Shown: positions 21,742 to 32,235, counted from the first letter of the stretch. The stretch is DNA of 64,000 bases from Xestospongia muta (GCA_963693285.1 OY848917.1:19263745-19327744), one strand, 5' to 3'. A program made the numbers and translations. Notes: generated by a model not told the origin, from the letters alone.

Positions 21742-23274
21742 ATGAAGACATTTTGTCTAACTTGTTCTAACAAAAGGATTAGTTCTAAATCAGCAATACT
21801 TCTCATTCTCTGGAATGCTATGATGGTTTTCCATACCAATTCAATACGATGTGTTGGTGAAACTGTCCTTAGCAGCAGCAATATTAGTCGGTACAATCTT
21901 TTTGGTATAGGATTGTGTCTGGTATATTTTTCATTTCCACTGTTTGGTCTACTTGCTGATGTAAAGACAGGTAGATATAAAGCTATTATTACTAGTGTAC
22001 ACTTCTCATTTTTGGCTTGTATAATTGGCGGCTTGGCAATTATTGTTAAGACATATTTTCCAGATAAAGAAACTCTTTATTTGATAGCCTTGGGTATAGC
22101 TTTTATACTGGAATTGATTGGCATATGTTGTTTTTTATCCAATATAGTTCAATTCAGTCTTGATCAAGTAATAGGAGCATCTGCTGATGAACTAAGTGCT
22201 ATTATACATTGGTATATTGTGTGCATGCCTTTGTCACATGTCATTTTAGAAATTGGACAGTGTATGATGAAGGAGTTTTTCGTAGTGACGTATATATTGT
22301 CAGGTATGACCGTATCTGTAGTATTAATAACTAACTATCTCTTTAAACATTGGCTTGATACTACTCCAAACATTGTCAATCCAGTCAAGCTCATTGGTCA
22401 AGTACTAAATTATGCCAGAAAAAACAAATATCCAAAAAATCGTAGTGCTTTAACATACTGGGAGGAAGACTATCCTTCACGTTTAGACTTAGGTAAAGAA
22501 AAATATGGTGGTCCTTTCTCAGTGGAGCAGGTAGAGGATGTTAAAACAGTTTTAAGGTTAATTCCCTTATTAATTTCTTTAGTGGGCCTTTTTTGTGCAA
22601 GAGAATTAGCAATGAATAGTTATTTAATCCTAAACAAATCACCACAGTTCATCTCTTGCTTTGTTTTGAATGATTCATTATACTTCTCAGTAGCTGTAGT
22701 TCTTATTCTTCTCTATCAGTTGTTGATATATCCATGTTTCTATAAATTTATTCCTAGCATGCTCAAGAGAATTGGTCTAGGACTTATTATTGCTTTATTG
22801 ACTACATTATGCTTTGTTGTTATGTTGGCTTGTAAAGACAGCTTATATTTAAACACCACTTCATACAAAGCAGTTGTTGTTCCCGACGTTTTGTACGGGA
22901 TTGCTTATGCATTTGTTCTTCCAACATCATTAGAGTTCACAATAGCTCAGTGTCCACATGAGATGAGAGGATTTTTGGTTGGACTGTGGTATGCAGTAAC
23001 TGGGTTTGGTGATTTTATTAATGTTAGTGGAAAGTATCTGTTTAGTTGCCAAAGAGAAATACACTGTCAGAGTCTTTACTGTTATGTATTAAAGAGTGTT
23101 ATTATTCTCATAATACTTATTATATTTTTGATACTAGCCAAACGTTACAAGTTTCGAGTCAGAGAAAATGAAGTCAACGTACATTTGATAGCTGAGGAAC
23201 ATTATGAAAGATATTTAGATCAAGAAGTTCAATACAGAAAAGAAATGAGACTATCATTTGAATCAATAGACTAA
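21742..23274 (+). CDS. POT/SLC15-like (MFS) membrane transporter, copy 2
   Basis: Intronless 510-residue polytopic membrane protein with about 11-12 hydrophobic segments. POT (proton-coupled oligopeptide transporter) marks: GLLADVKTGRYK at 70-80, like the first PTR signature; FSLDQ..GAS at 138-146, like the second; a loop with ALTYWEEDYPSRLDLGKEKYG at 236-256 leading to VEDVK; and LEFTIAQCPHEMRG at 397-410, the late-helix motif. The ExxER proton-coupling motif usual in helix 1 of this family is not present; that place reads LWNAMMVFHTNSIRC. The substrate is therefore uncertain. The start ATG follows GTTAGGAG, conserved in all three copies. A possible AATAAA polyadenylation signal lies at 23437-23442. 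It is divergent from receptor copy 3. It could instead be a distant MFS relative with altered coupling. Confidence 0.88.
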   Translation: MKTFCLTCSNKRISSKSAILLILWNAMMVFHTNSIRCVGETVLSSSNISRYNLFGIGLCLVYFSFPLFGLLADVKTGRYKAIITSVHFSFLACIIGGLAIIVKTYFPDKETLYLIALGIAFILELIGICCFLSNIVQFSLDQVIGASADELSAIIHWYIVCMPLSHVILEIGQCMMKEFFVVTYILSGMTVSVVLITNYLFKHWLDTTPNIVNPVKLIGQVLNYARKNKYPKNRSALTYWEEDYPSRLDLGKEKYGGPFSVEQVEDVKTVLRLIPLLISLVGLFCARELAMNSYLILNKSPQFISCFVLNDSLYFSVAVVLILLYQLLIYPCFYKFIPSMLKRIGLGLIIALLTTLCFVVMLACKDSLYLNTTSYKAVVVPDVLYGIAYAFVLPTSLEFTIAQCPHEMRGFLVGLWYAVTGFGDFINVSGKYLFSCQREIHCQSLYCYVLKSVIILIILIIFLILAKRYKFRVRENEVNVHLIAEEHYERYLDQEVQYRKEMRLSFESID

Positions 23275-23938
23275 TTACATTTTGTTTAGTTTGTTAATTT
23301 AGTGTGCTTTCCAGTTTCATTTCAAACTGTCAAGTCAAATAATAAGTAAATAAGTTATTTCATTTGAGCATTCAAAATCCAGTTGAATGTAACTAATCAT
23401 GTTTAAGAATACGTCTAAAATGTATATTAAATTTTAAATAAATTGTTTTCAGCATGAAATCATTTTGTTACTTGTTTTAATATTTTGTATTGTAGCCATT
23501 TTTTTTATTGGTGACTAAACTATACTGCAGACAAAATATTTTGTTGTGAGTACTTTGTAAGTATGTATACATTGTTGTTTATCTTGTGAAATATGTTGAC
23601 TTAATTGTTTATACAGTAATATATTATATGAGAAGCCTAACTCAGCTTTTTTCATGGTTGATCTGTTGTATAGTGGTATTTTCAACAACCATTATTAAAG
23701 TTGTCCAAGTTAAATCATTACACGTTCAACCAATATCACTTGAACCAATCTTGAAAGATCACCACTGTAATTACACAATCTTTAGACCAAATTAATGTCC
23801 TGTGGTCACTCTATTCATGTGTAGGTGTTTGCTTTATTATAAAAAGTATTTACATGCATACATGTGCAAAAAACACAGGACTATACTGTAATGAAAACAA
23901 TATAAATTATTAAGATAAGGAGTGAGCTATAGCACAAA
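23275..23938. other. 3' flank of transporter copy 2
   Basis: AT-rich, with an AATAAA at 23437-23442. The 69-residue plus open frame at 23586 has no recognisable features and no counterpart at the other copies. No other gene seen. Confidence 0.5.
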
Positions 23939-24032
23939 AGGTGTTCAATATCTCAACAAATGCTATTCACTTAAATAATATAATATTGAGAAGACAAAAT
24001 GGAGGACAGTCAGCGCACACTGATCAACAATA
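23939..24032. repeat. Direct repeat A, left copy
   Basis: About 95 bp, near-identical to 27035-27130 (GTTCAATATCTCAACAAATG, then CAGTCAGCGCACACTGATCA). The two copies bracket the LINE and the receptor fragment. Confidence 0.8.
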
Positions 24033-24063
<31 letters not shown>

Positions 24064-24185
24064 TTTAGTTTCCCACTGCAACAAAATGACAAAATGATAT
24101 AAAATAGTTTGGCAGATGAGAGTCAAAATCAAAGGAGCTGCATTGGAGGCATGCCAATACGTTCTACTGGCACCTAGCTGGTTAA

Positions 24186-24575
24186 TTAAGAGAGAGTAGG
24201 ATGGTTAAAGTTATGGTAAATAAGAAGGTGACTGCACTTGTTACAAGGACATACGACATGAAAAGTACAAGTGTTGGATGGATCAAAATGAGATAAGGAG
24301 TGGCTCCAGAGCACCCGCTTTAGATGTAGTTTGATAGTAGGAAGGGAAATAGAGAAATCAATTGGTGGAAGAGAATTCCATAGATGTACTAGATGACAAA
24401 TATAGGAATGCTGAGAAAGTCTTGTTGGCCAAGAGCAATCAACTAATTTGAAAAAGGAAGAGGATCTTGTGTTGACACTAGAAAAAGAAACATAATCAAG
24501 TACTGGGAAACTTGGGTCAGGGAACTTCAGACACTTGATGAAAAACATAATATCAGAAAGCTCAAACACATACAT
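24186..24575 (-). pseudogene. LINE ORF2 C-terminal region
   Basis: Continues the reverse transcriptase after two in-frame stops (at about 24712, TGA where a Trp is expected, and about 24655). It contains the usual 3' signature of this LINE group: LPTIKLHLKRVLWSHSLSHF followed by CPCNKC. Confidence 0.75.
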
Positions 24576-24701
24576 CAGTGGAAGTAGGTTGAGGGAGACA
24601 AGCCTGTCCCGATAGTTAGAAGAGTAATCATCCAGTATAAATTTAGTTGCACTTCATTGGATTCTCTCTACGAAAGTGAAGTCCTTCACAAGATGTGGTC
24701 T

Positions 24702-25682
24702 TCAAACTTGGGAACAGTAAGTGAGTTTAGATCGCACCAAAGACAGATAGAGGAGCTTCTTGACTTTCACTGGAACAGCAGATGAAAAGGTACGTCGTAT
24801 CAGACCTAGCTTGCAATATGCTTCACGGGAGATCATATTGTAATGGTGTGACCAAGAGAGATTATTGGAGAAAATAACTCCAAGGTCCTTACATTGGTCA
24901 GAGGAAGTAATGGGTACTCCATTGAGATGATAGGTAGTACTCACAGGAGAAGTACAGCCATTCAGAAAATGAAGGAGGTGACATTTAGAAACATTAAACA
25001 ATAGACAGTTCAGAGAACTCCAATGAAAAAGTTGGTCCAAGTCAGCCTGGAGAAGAGAGCTGTCTGACGGATGAATAATATGCTGAAAACACTTGGTATT
25101 GTCAGCAAAGAGGAGGGCCTGTGAGGATGTAAGATGAGAAGGTAGGTCATTAATATATATCACAAAAAGTAATGGACCCAGGATGCTACCCTGAGGTACC
25201 CCCAAGGTCATGGGGCACCAGCCTGATTGAAAACCATCAACCACAACACGCTGACTCCTACCGGATAAGTAGGCTACAAAGAACTTCCAGAGGTTACCAG
25301 AGATACCAGCCTCCCACAACTTGATGAGGAGTTTATTATGAGAAACAGTATCAAAGGACTTGCTTATGTCAAGATAAACTGAGTCGACTTGATGGTGTCT
25401 GTCACTAGCTCTAATAAGGTTATCTGTGTAAAGTAAGAGCTGCTGCAAAGTGGAGTGATTTTTAATAAACCCAAACTGTGAAAGAGATACGGATGAGGTG
25501 ACAAGAAATTCACTGACTTTGTCAAAAACAAGTCTCTTCAAAACCTTGGAGAGACAGCAAAGTAGAGAGATAGGCCAATAATTTGAGACCTGAGATCTAT
25601 CGCCCGATTTTGGAATGGCAATGATGTGGTGTTGATGCCACTCATCTGGCAGGTACTCCTGGGACAGGCAGAGAGAAAACAA
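24702..25682 (-). pseudogene. LINE reverse transcriptase
   Basis: Reverse transcriptase domain with fingers/palm motifs in order: YWPISLLCCLSKVLKRLV; motif A LDISKSFDTVSHNKLL; LGVPQGSILGPLLFVIYIND; motif C FADN; then the thumb with LGVIFSNNLSWSHH. The catalytic box is normally FADD, so an Asp to Asn change probably abolishes activity. The frame upstream is interrupted at about 25735-25750, where a 15-bp stretch (GCCTGCTATCCTGAA) is duplicated in tandem. Family assignment (CR1/Jockey superfamily) is from motif resemblance only. Confidence 0.85.
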
Positions 25683-25735
25683 GTGATGAACAGGTTCGGC
25701 TAGAACAGTAGCAGAGTGCTTCAGGATAGCAGGCT

Positions 25736-26209
25736 TCAGGATAGCAGGCCATCCCCTCCCATAGCTTTGGAGGGGTCCAATGAAGCAAGACCAATGAAAG
25801 TGTCACTCAGAGAAATGTGGATAGAAGAAAGAGAGCCTTCTGGGCAGAGAGAGGTGTCCAACTGAAGAGTGCCAGAGCTGACATTGAACACAGAGTGGAA
25901 GAAATAATTGAGAAGTTCAGCTTTTTCAGCCCTCGAAGTAGCCATAGCAGATCCATGGCGTAAAACAGTAGGAAGATTACGTTGCCCAGAGAGATTCCTG
26001 ATATACTGATAGATTCTGGAGTCATTTGAGAATGCAAATTTGGTCACAAGGTCAGTCTTGTAGGTGGACCGAGCAAGTACAATGTCATGCTGAAGTTGAA
26101 GTTCGCAGAGGAAAGTTGTGAAGACCTCATAGGGGATGGGTGCTTCCTGTATCATCTCTGAAGATAGTGAACCCTGTGAAGTTGGTGACGAATGGCAGAA
26201 TGAAACCAT
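25736..26209 (-). pseudogene. LINE ORF2 linker between endonuclease and RT
   Basis: 157-residue open frame ending in the SDTFIGLASLDPSKAMGGDG stretch, which in this LINE group stands just before the reverse transcriptase. Frameshifted relative to the downstream RT frame. Confidence 0.7.
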
Positions 26210-26449
26210 TTAGGGTAGGATTTAGATCTGACCCTGATAACAGGGGTAAGGAGTGATGGAATGCAGGATTATTCCCTTAAGTAAAGACCAGACTAATTTG
26301 ATGTCATTAGAGGAAAATATCTGACTAAAATCAAAGTCCAATAGAAAAGAGGATAACCCCTAAAGGTCAGTTTTCTTGAAGTTGAAAAGAATAAGACAGA
26401 CTGTTTTCTATAGCCTTTGCAAGATAGAATAGGTTAACTATATACAGCA

Positions 26450-27037
26450 GTGACATTATGACAAGAACAACAATAACTGGAAACAAAAAAAGGATTATCC
26501 AAATCAAGAGTATCCAATCAGACAGATACTTCTACAGTAAAATAGTTAATGGTTATAAATATAATATTCTGATGTAAGTAATGTTTCATATTAAAGTGAA
26601 AAGTTACTATTCAAACTACTCCATTTTATAAATTATTGTTAAAAGACTGTAACTCACTCTGCTTTTAAGGTTAGGATTGTGAAATATATAGTCAATTCGC
26701 CATGTCTTTACAACAAAAGTGGCTAATAATATAGTCATTGAAAGTTCGATCAACCAAAAGGATATCTAAATAAGTAAAACTTTTTGATACTAGAACAATT
26801 CTATGTAACATAAAACATACTACCTTATCATCATACAACTTAATAGATAATAGTGTATTCACCATATATTCTAGATAGGTGTTGTTACTATACTAATCTC
26901 ACATAGTGAAGAAATAATGTCTGTATAATATTCCTTTTTACCAAGATAGCCTATAGCAATCTCAATCAATCCTACAATACACATACAGCAACATAGAAGA
27001 TTCAATATTATATTAATTTTAACAGAAGAAGCTTTAA
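26450..27037 (-). pseudogene. GABA-B-like receptor fragment (exons 11-13), copy 4
   Basis: Three exons matching membrane helices 2-4 of copies 2 and 3: exon 13 at about 26457-26531 (cut off at its end near VLVI), exon 12 intact at 26658-26765, exon 11 at 26898-27037 (its beginning lost at the junction with direct repeat A). The exon 11 donor is mutated from GAG|GT to GAGAT. Upstream and downstream exons are absent; the LINE lies directly on the 3' side. It is the remnant receptor partner of the transporter at 28319. Confidence 0.85.
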
Positions 27038-27130
27038 AGTGTTCAATATCTCAACAAATGCTATTCACTTAATTAATATATTATTAAGAAGACAAAATTG
27101 AGGATAGTCAGCGCACACTGATCAAGAATA
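27035..27130. repeat. Direct repeat A, right copy
   Basis: Pairs with 23939-24032 in the same orientation, with a few substitutions. It interrupts receptor exon 11. Confidence 0.8.
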
Positions 27131-27744
27131 TACTGTTTTCTAATTCCTATATTTTTAATCCCTTTAAACTAAAAGTATAACCTGTTACGTTTGTTTAAAA
27201 TGCATTCATTAAGGGTACAAATTACTACATTTAATTTTAAAGTACTTGAAATAAAACATCCAAAGGGAATACCTCATTTCATAAATTTCTACATAAAAGT
27301 AGTTCTTAATTTAACAGCCTTCAATGTTTTGAGTTATCAAGGAAGACAGAAAGAATGAAGGAGTATCATATCATCCCAACAAAGACAAAAGTACTCATTT
27401 TACGGATATATTGATGTTTAATATAAATAACTCTAAGAAACCTCTTAAATTCCAATCACTCCCATTAATTAAATAAACAATGTTTTGTTTACTATAATTG
27501 TTGTTGTTTGTATTATAGGTATATTATATAATAAACAGAATACATCTGTTATTTTCTTTACTTTAATTATTACTACTTGCATACATTTCCTTTTAACTTG
27601 TAAAGTCAATTAAGTCTAGATAAATGTCTGGCTACCCATTCATTTTGTATATGTAACTACTATAGTCAAAGTATTGTTCAAGTAAATACTGAAATTAATT
27701 TTGTAGAAGCTATTAAAATAATATTCACGTCTAATCAGTATATA
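27131..27744. other. Non-coding spacer
   Basis: From about 27230 it aligns with the region upstream of the transporter pseudogene (about 13550-13900). No gene seen. Confidence 0.5.
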
Positions 27745-27880
27745 TATTGATAGTAAATATAATTAGTTAACTTAATCTCAATATTGTGTAGTTCAATATA
27801 CTTCATACATTACTAGTTAGGTAAACTAGTATAGAAATATCAACAAAGCCATTTTCTTTAAAATAACAATATTGCAACAT
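27745..27880 (+). repeat. Duplicated transporter 5' flank, outer copy
   Basis: This segment (TTAGTTAACTTA, CTCAATATTGTGTAGTTCAA, TAGAAATATCAACAAAGCCA) repeats the immediate 5' flank of transporter copy 3 at about 28157-28290. The two copies lie in tandem with a MITE between them. Confidence 0.7.
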
Positions 27881-27919
27881 TTGCTTTTAACTTGTAAAAC
27901 TCTGATATTAAATATAATT

Positions 27920-28156
27920 GTGACCTAATTTGGAACAAGGGATCACTTCTGTCAAAACATTCGTGACCTGATTTGTGAAAAAACCAACTTTTCAAACATA
28001 TCAAAAAACAGTTTTGTATATGTTCAGTTGCTATATATGCATAATCATTCTATATGTATGCAAACTGTTTTTTTTTGATTTTTTAACAGTGTTTTTTTCA
28101 CAAATCAGGTCACAGATGTTTTGACAGAAGTGGTTTCTTTTTGGAAATCTGGTCAC
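27920..28156. mobile_element. GTGACC-family MITE without nested insertion
   Basis: 237 bp from GTGACCTAATTTGG to the inverted CTGGTCAC end. AATT stands on both sides (27916-27919 and 28157-28160), and the unoccupied relative at about 13938 has AATTAG once, suggesting a short target duplication. It lacks the mariner-type insertion seen in the copies at 6443 and 21119. Confidence 0.75.
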
Positions 28157-28318
28157 AATTAGTCAACTTACTAATCTCAATATTTTGTAGTTCAATATAC
28201 TCCATACATCACTAGTTAGGTTAATAAGTATAGAAATATCAACAAAGTCATTTTCTTTAAAAAAAAAACAATATTTGCTATTCCAAATTATTATTATTGA
28301 ATCATCAATTGTTAGGAG

Positions 28319-29851
28319 ATGAAGACATTTTGTCTAACTTGTTCTAAGAAAAGGATTAATTCTAAATCAGCGATACTTCTCATTCTCTGGAATGCTATGA
28401 TGGTTTTCCATACCAATTCAATACGATGTGTTGGTGCAACTGTCTTCAACAGCAGCAATATTAGTCAGTACAATCTTTTTGGTATAGGATTGTGTCTGGT
28501 ATATTTTTCATTTCCACTGTTTGGTCTACTTGCTGATGTAAAGACAGGTAGATATAGAACTATTATTACTAGTGTACACTTCTCATTTTTGGGTTGGATA
28601 ATTGGCGGCTTGGCAATTATTTTTAAGACATATTTTCCAGAGAAAGAAACTCTTTATTTGATAGCCTTGGGTATAGCTTTTATACTGGAATTGATTGGCA
28701 TATGTTGTTTTTTATCCAATATAGTTCAATTCAGTCTTGATCAAGTAATAGGAGCATCTGCTGATGAACTAAGTGCTATTATACATTGGTATATTGTGTG
28801 CCTACCTTTGTCACATGTCATTTTAGAAATTGGACAGTGTATGATGAAGGAGTTTTTCGTAGTGACGTATATATTGTCAGGTATGACCGTATCTGTAGTA
28901 TTAATAACTAACTATCTCTTTAAACATTGGCTTGATACTACTCCAAACATTGTCAATCCAGTCAAGCTCATTGGTCAAGTACTAAATTATGCCAGAAAAA
29001 ACAAGTATCCAAGAAATCGTAGTGCTTTAACATACTGGGAGGAAGACTATCCTTCACGTTTAGACTTAGGTAAAGAAAAATATGGTGGTCCTTTCTCAGT
29101 GGAGCAGGTAGAGGATGTTAAAACAGTTTTAAGGTTAATTCCATTATTAATTTCTTTAGTGGGCCTTTTCTGTGCAAGAGAATTAGCAATGAATAGTTAT
29201 TCAATCCTAAACAAATCACCACAGTTCATCTCTTGCTTTGTTTTGAATGATTCATTATACTTCTCAGTAGCTGTAGTTCTTATTCTTCTCTATCAGTTGT
29301 TGATATATCCATGTTTCTATAAATTCATTCCTAGCATGCTCAAGAGAATTGGTCTAGGACTTATTATTGCTTTATTGACTACATTATACTATGTTGTTAT
29401 GTTGGCTTGTAAAGACAGTTTATATTTAAACACCACTTCATACAAAGCAGTTGTTGTTCCCGACGTTTTGTACGGGATTGCTTATGCATTTGTTCTTCCA
29501 ACATCATTAGAGTTCACAATAGCTCAGTGTCCACATGAGATGAGAGGATTTTTGGTTGGACTGTGGTATGCAGTAACTGGATTTGGTGATTTTATTAACG
29601 TTAGTGGAAAGTATCTGTTTAGTTGCCAAGGAGAAATACACTGTCAGAGTCTTTACTATTATGTATTAAAGAGTGTTATTATTCTCATAATACTTATTAT
29701 ATTCCTGATACTAGCCAAACGTTACAAGTTTCGAGTCAGAGAAAATGAACTTAACTTACATTTTATAATTGAGGAACATTATGAAAGATATTTAAATCAA
29801 GAAGTTCAATACAGAAAAGAAAGGAGATTATCATTTGAATCAATAGACTAA
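28319..29851 (+). CDS. POT/SLC15-like (MFS) membrane transporter, copy 3
   Basis: Intact intronless 510-residue paralogue of the gene at 21742, with the same POT motifs (GLLADVKTGRYR, FSLDQ, LEFTIAQCPHEMRG) and the same lack of an ExxER motif in helix 1. By my count about 25 residues differ; 12 fall in the first 107 and 8 in the last 75, leaving only five across the middle 320 or so. Nucleotide identity in the middle is also very high, including synonymous sites, which suggests gene conversion. The 3' flank is the same as that of copy 2 for only about 30 bp after the stop. The receptor partner is the broken fragment at 26450. Confidence 0.88.
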   Translation: MKTFCLTCSKKRINSKSAILLILWNAMMVFHTNSIRCVGATVFNSSNISQYNLFGIGLCLVYFSFPLFGLLADVKTGRYRTIITSVHFSFLGWIIGGLAIIFKTYFPEKETLYLIALGIAFILELIGICCFLSNIVQFSLDQVIGASADELSAIIHWYIVCLPLSHVILEIGQCMMKEFFVVTYILSGMTVSVVLITNYLFKHWLDTTPNIVNPVKLIGQVLNYARKNKYPRNRSALTYWEEDYPSRLDLGKEKYGGPFSVEQVEDVKTVLRLIPLLISLVGLFCARELAMNSYSILNKSPQFISCFVLNDSLYFSVAVVLILLYQLLIYPCFYKFIPSMLKRIGLGLIIALLTTLYYVVMLACKDSLYLNTTSYKAVVVPDVLYGIAYAFVLPTSLEFTIAQCPHEMRGFLVGLWYAVTGFGDFINVSGKYLFSCQGEIHCQSLYYYVLKSVIILIILIIFLILAKRYKFRVRENELNLHFIIEEHYERYLNQEVQYRKERRLSFESID

Positions 29852-30669
29852 TTACATTTTGTTTAGTTTGTTAATTTAGTGTCAGTTAACGTTTACTTAC
29901 AAAGTAAACTTGTAGTTATACTTTGACTAATAGTATGTTGTATCTGTATTCTGTACATCTATTAGACACTTGATTAAGTTTGTTTGTTTGCAAAAATAAC
30001 AATACCAAATCAATAATATGGGTCATGTGATACAAAAGAAACTACAGAAGGTGTATTGTATTGAGCAGTTATGTCAAGTACATATGAGGAAATAAAAATA
30101 CAAGTAAATAATGATTGAAGGAATGAAGATAGATTAAACATTCCCAAACTATAAGATTGGATTGGTTGATTTAACTAATCTATAGTCATTGTCATTGTAT
30201 AGAATACGTATAATGAGATAATGAGAAATATAGTAAACATGTATCACTCATTATTGATATACTAATGACTTGTCGTGTAGATGATTGCCAAATTTACGAG
30301 AGTCTATGTAACATCTTATTAGATAATAGTCACCTTAATCTATATGCACAATTATAGCCAACAAAAGGTTACATAAATTGGTTATATTTTGCAACTTTTC
30401 CAACTGAAAGGGATAACTAACCTGATAAAAAATTCCAAGTAATGACTATTGACAAGTATGGTGAAGGACTGTCTGTAAGCTGGATATGATTTCAATTTCC
30501 GAAGACACTTCATTAATAATGTTTATAAAAGCAATGAAGGATAGATGTAGCAACATTGTACCTCGTTAGTTTATGTCCAATGATGAAGAGCAAAATTTAA
30601 AAAAAATAGCATGGTGTGTTTGGAGGCAGGGATACTCATAAAGTAATTTGTGTATGGTGAGTCATATTT
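29852..30669. other. Non-coding AT-rich region
   Basis: No open frame or repeat that I can support. It marks the end of the receptor/transporter array. Confidence 0.5.
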
Positions 30670-31992
30670 TCAAGTGTTTGTAGTTTTGTCAAGAGTACTT
30701 TTCTTGTCCAAGGACAGGTTTTTTGATCTCATGATCTGTTCATCTATAAGTTCCTTCATCTAGATGATTATGTCTGGTGGGTCACTGTGTTTGTAATTTA
30801 CCTTAGATCTAATTCTATCAACTTATCTACAAAACAAAACAAAACAAAAGATTCACACATTATTTGTTAATATACACACTAACATTGCATCAATACATAA
30901 TATGATATGTGATGTTATGGAAATGTATTGTCTTTTTAAAACAATTGTAATTTTAATGGCAAAAATAATAAATTTAAAATTCTAGAATCAGACTTAGCAA
31001 TTTTAACTTCAGGTATCCAAAGAGCACAACTCATATGAGTCCATCCAGGAGCAGGTCTGAGGTAGAGATAATCATAATACCTATCAGTATCAATAGTTAT
31101 TAATAATTAGTGATAATTATAATGATAAATAACCCTTCATTTTCACAATGCATAATTTTCAACCAGATTGTGGAATATGAGTAATCTACTAAATTTTTTT
31201 AGTACTGTCAAATTTTAATGAACAGTCAAATTTGAACCTGACAAACATAATTTTAGAAGTTTTCTAAAATTATATATATAATAAGCACATCAAATGAGAG
31301 ATGGATAGACATAAAGAGATATAGATAGATAAATAGATAGAGATAGGTAAATAGATATATATATATAGAGAGAGAGAGAACAGACAAATACATCATAATT
31401 ATAATAATAACATTGATATAAAACAACTCACATATCTACAAACATCACAGACAATAGAATGATCAAATTCAATTCATAATGATTCATCAGTTTGTACAGC
31501 TTTCATCATATTATGATAACAGTATAGAAAGAGGTACAGCTATTTTCACTCAAATAATAATCCTCACTTTTTTCTTCAAGACAGTAATAGATTGTTGTAA
31601 TAATCCCTCAATTTCTGAGCTTCCGTTGTTGAGACTATGAGGAGACAAGCTAATGCAACTTAAAGTGAAAATTATATATATTAATCTGTAACCAGAAGTG
31701 TTTCAATCAAAAATATCATTTCCCCTGTGTGACTGATAGAGAAGGTATGTAGTACTGTCCAGCATCTGGTAACATATGTAGTGTTATTCTCTTGAGGCTA
31801 GATTTTTGGGATGTTTTTAAAGTTTCTTACAATATCAGAGAGATGTTTAAAAAAGCTATGCATTTCCATTGTTTGGGTAGACTTCCTTAAAATCATGAAA
31901 AAGTCTTTTATCATCATTGTGGTGTATTCAGTTCTGTCTACATTGGTAACAGGGACAAAAACATCATCTACAATGGTAGCATGCGACAAGTA
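30670..31992 (-). pseudogene. Possible minus-strand gene pieces, function unknown
   Basis: Exon-like segments on the minus strand: 31798-31989 (open, normal amino-acid composition, includes VDDVFVPVTNVDRTEY and MHSFFKHLSDIVRNF, but no clear donor and then a stop), 31568-31649 (acceptor CATTAG, donor GTGAGG, frame with EGLLQQSITVLKKK), 30802-30826, and 30670-30759 (MKELIDEQIMRSKNLSLDKK, then TGA). The last two are separated by a 42-nt GT..AG intron, a size seen in the receptor genes. The 31798 segment needs a frame change to continue. I do not recognise the protein. It may be a decayed gene or chance; the same micro-intron sequence recurs in block Z (42924) and Z' (50620). Confidence 0.35.
31297..31380. 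repeat. GATA/TA/GA-type microsatellite
   Basis: Interrupted runs of GATA/AATAGATA followed by short (TA)n and (GA)n. Confidence 0.8.
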
Positions 31993-32235
31993 ATTTTCCC
32001 AAGAAAGATTTTTTTACAATCATAATGAATTATGATTAATCTTTTTACAACTCTTGTATTACATCAATATAGATCATTACTATTTAGTTTTACAAGATAA
32101 ACTAATTTTACTAATTATTTACTTTGTCTCATATTACCATTAATGTTTTTAGTAATAAGATATCATTTAATTAATAATCTTTTTGATGATTAATTAAAAA
32201 TCTATTAATATTTTGCTGCTCTTCTTACGTAATAT

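Larger units (their letters stand above)
24033..26405 (-). mobile_element. CR1/Jockey-like LINE, 5'-truncated and decayed
   Basis: Minus-strand non-LTR retrotransposon. Its 3' end carries an (AAT)n tail, seen as (ATT)n on the plus strand at 24033-24063. Coding pieces in order: linker 25736-26209, reverse transcriptase 24702-25682, C-terminal domain 24186-24575. Reading frames are broken between them. The 5' edge (about 26405) is where receptor-intron sequence resumes. The endonuclease domain is not convincingly visible. Confidence 0.85.

Noticed and set aside
31811..31993. Plus-strand ORF at 31811
   Set aside because: Exact antisense of the more plausible minus-strand open segment.
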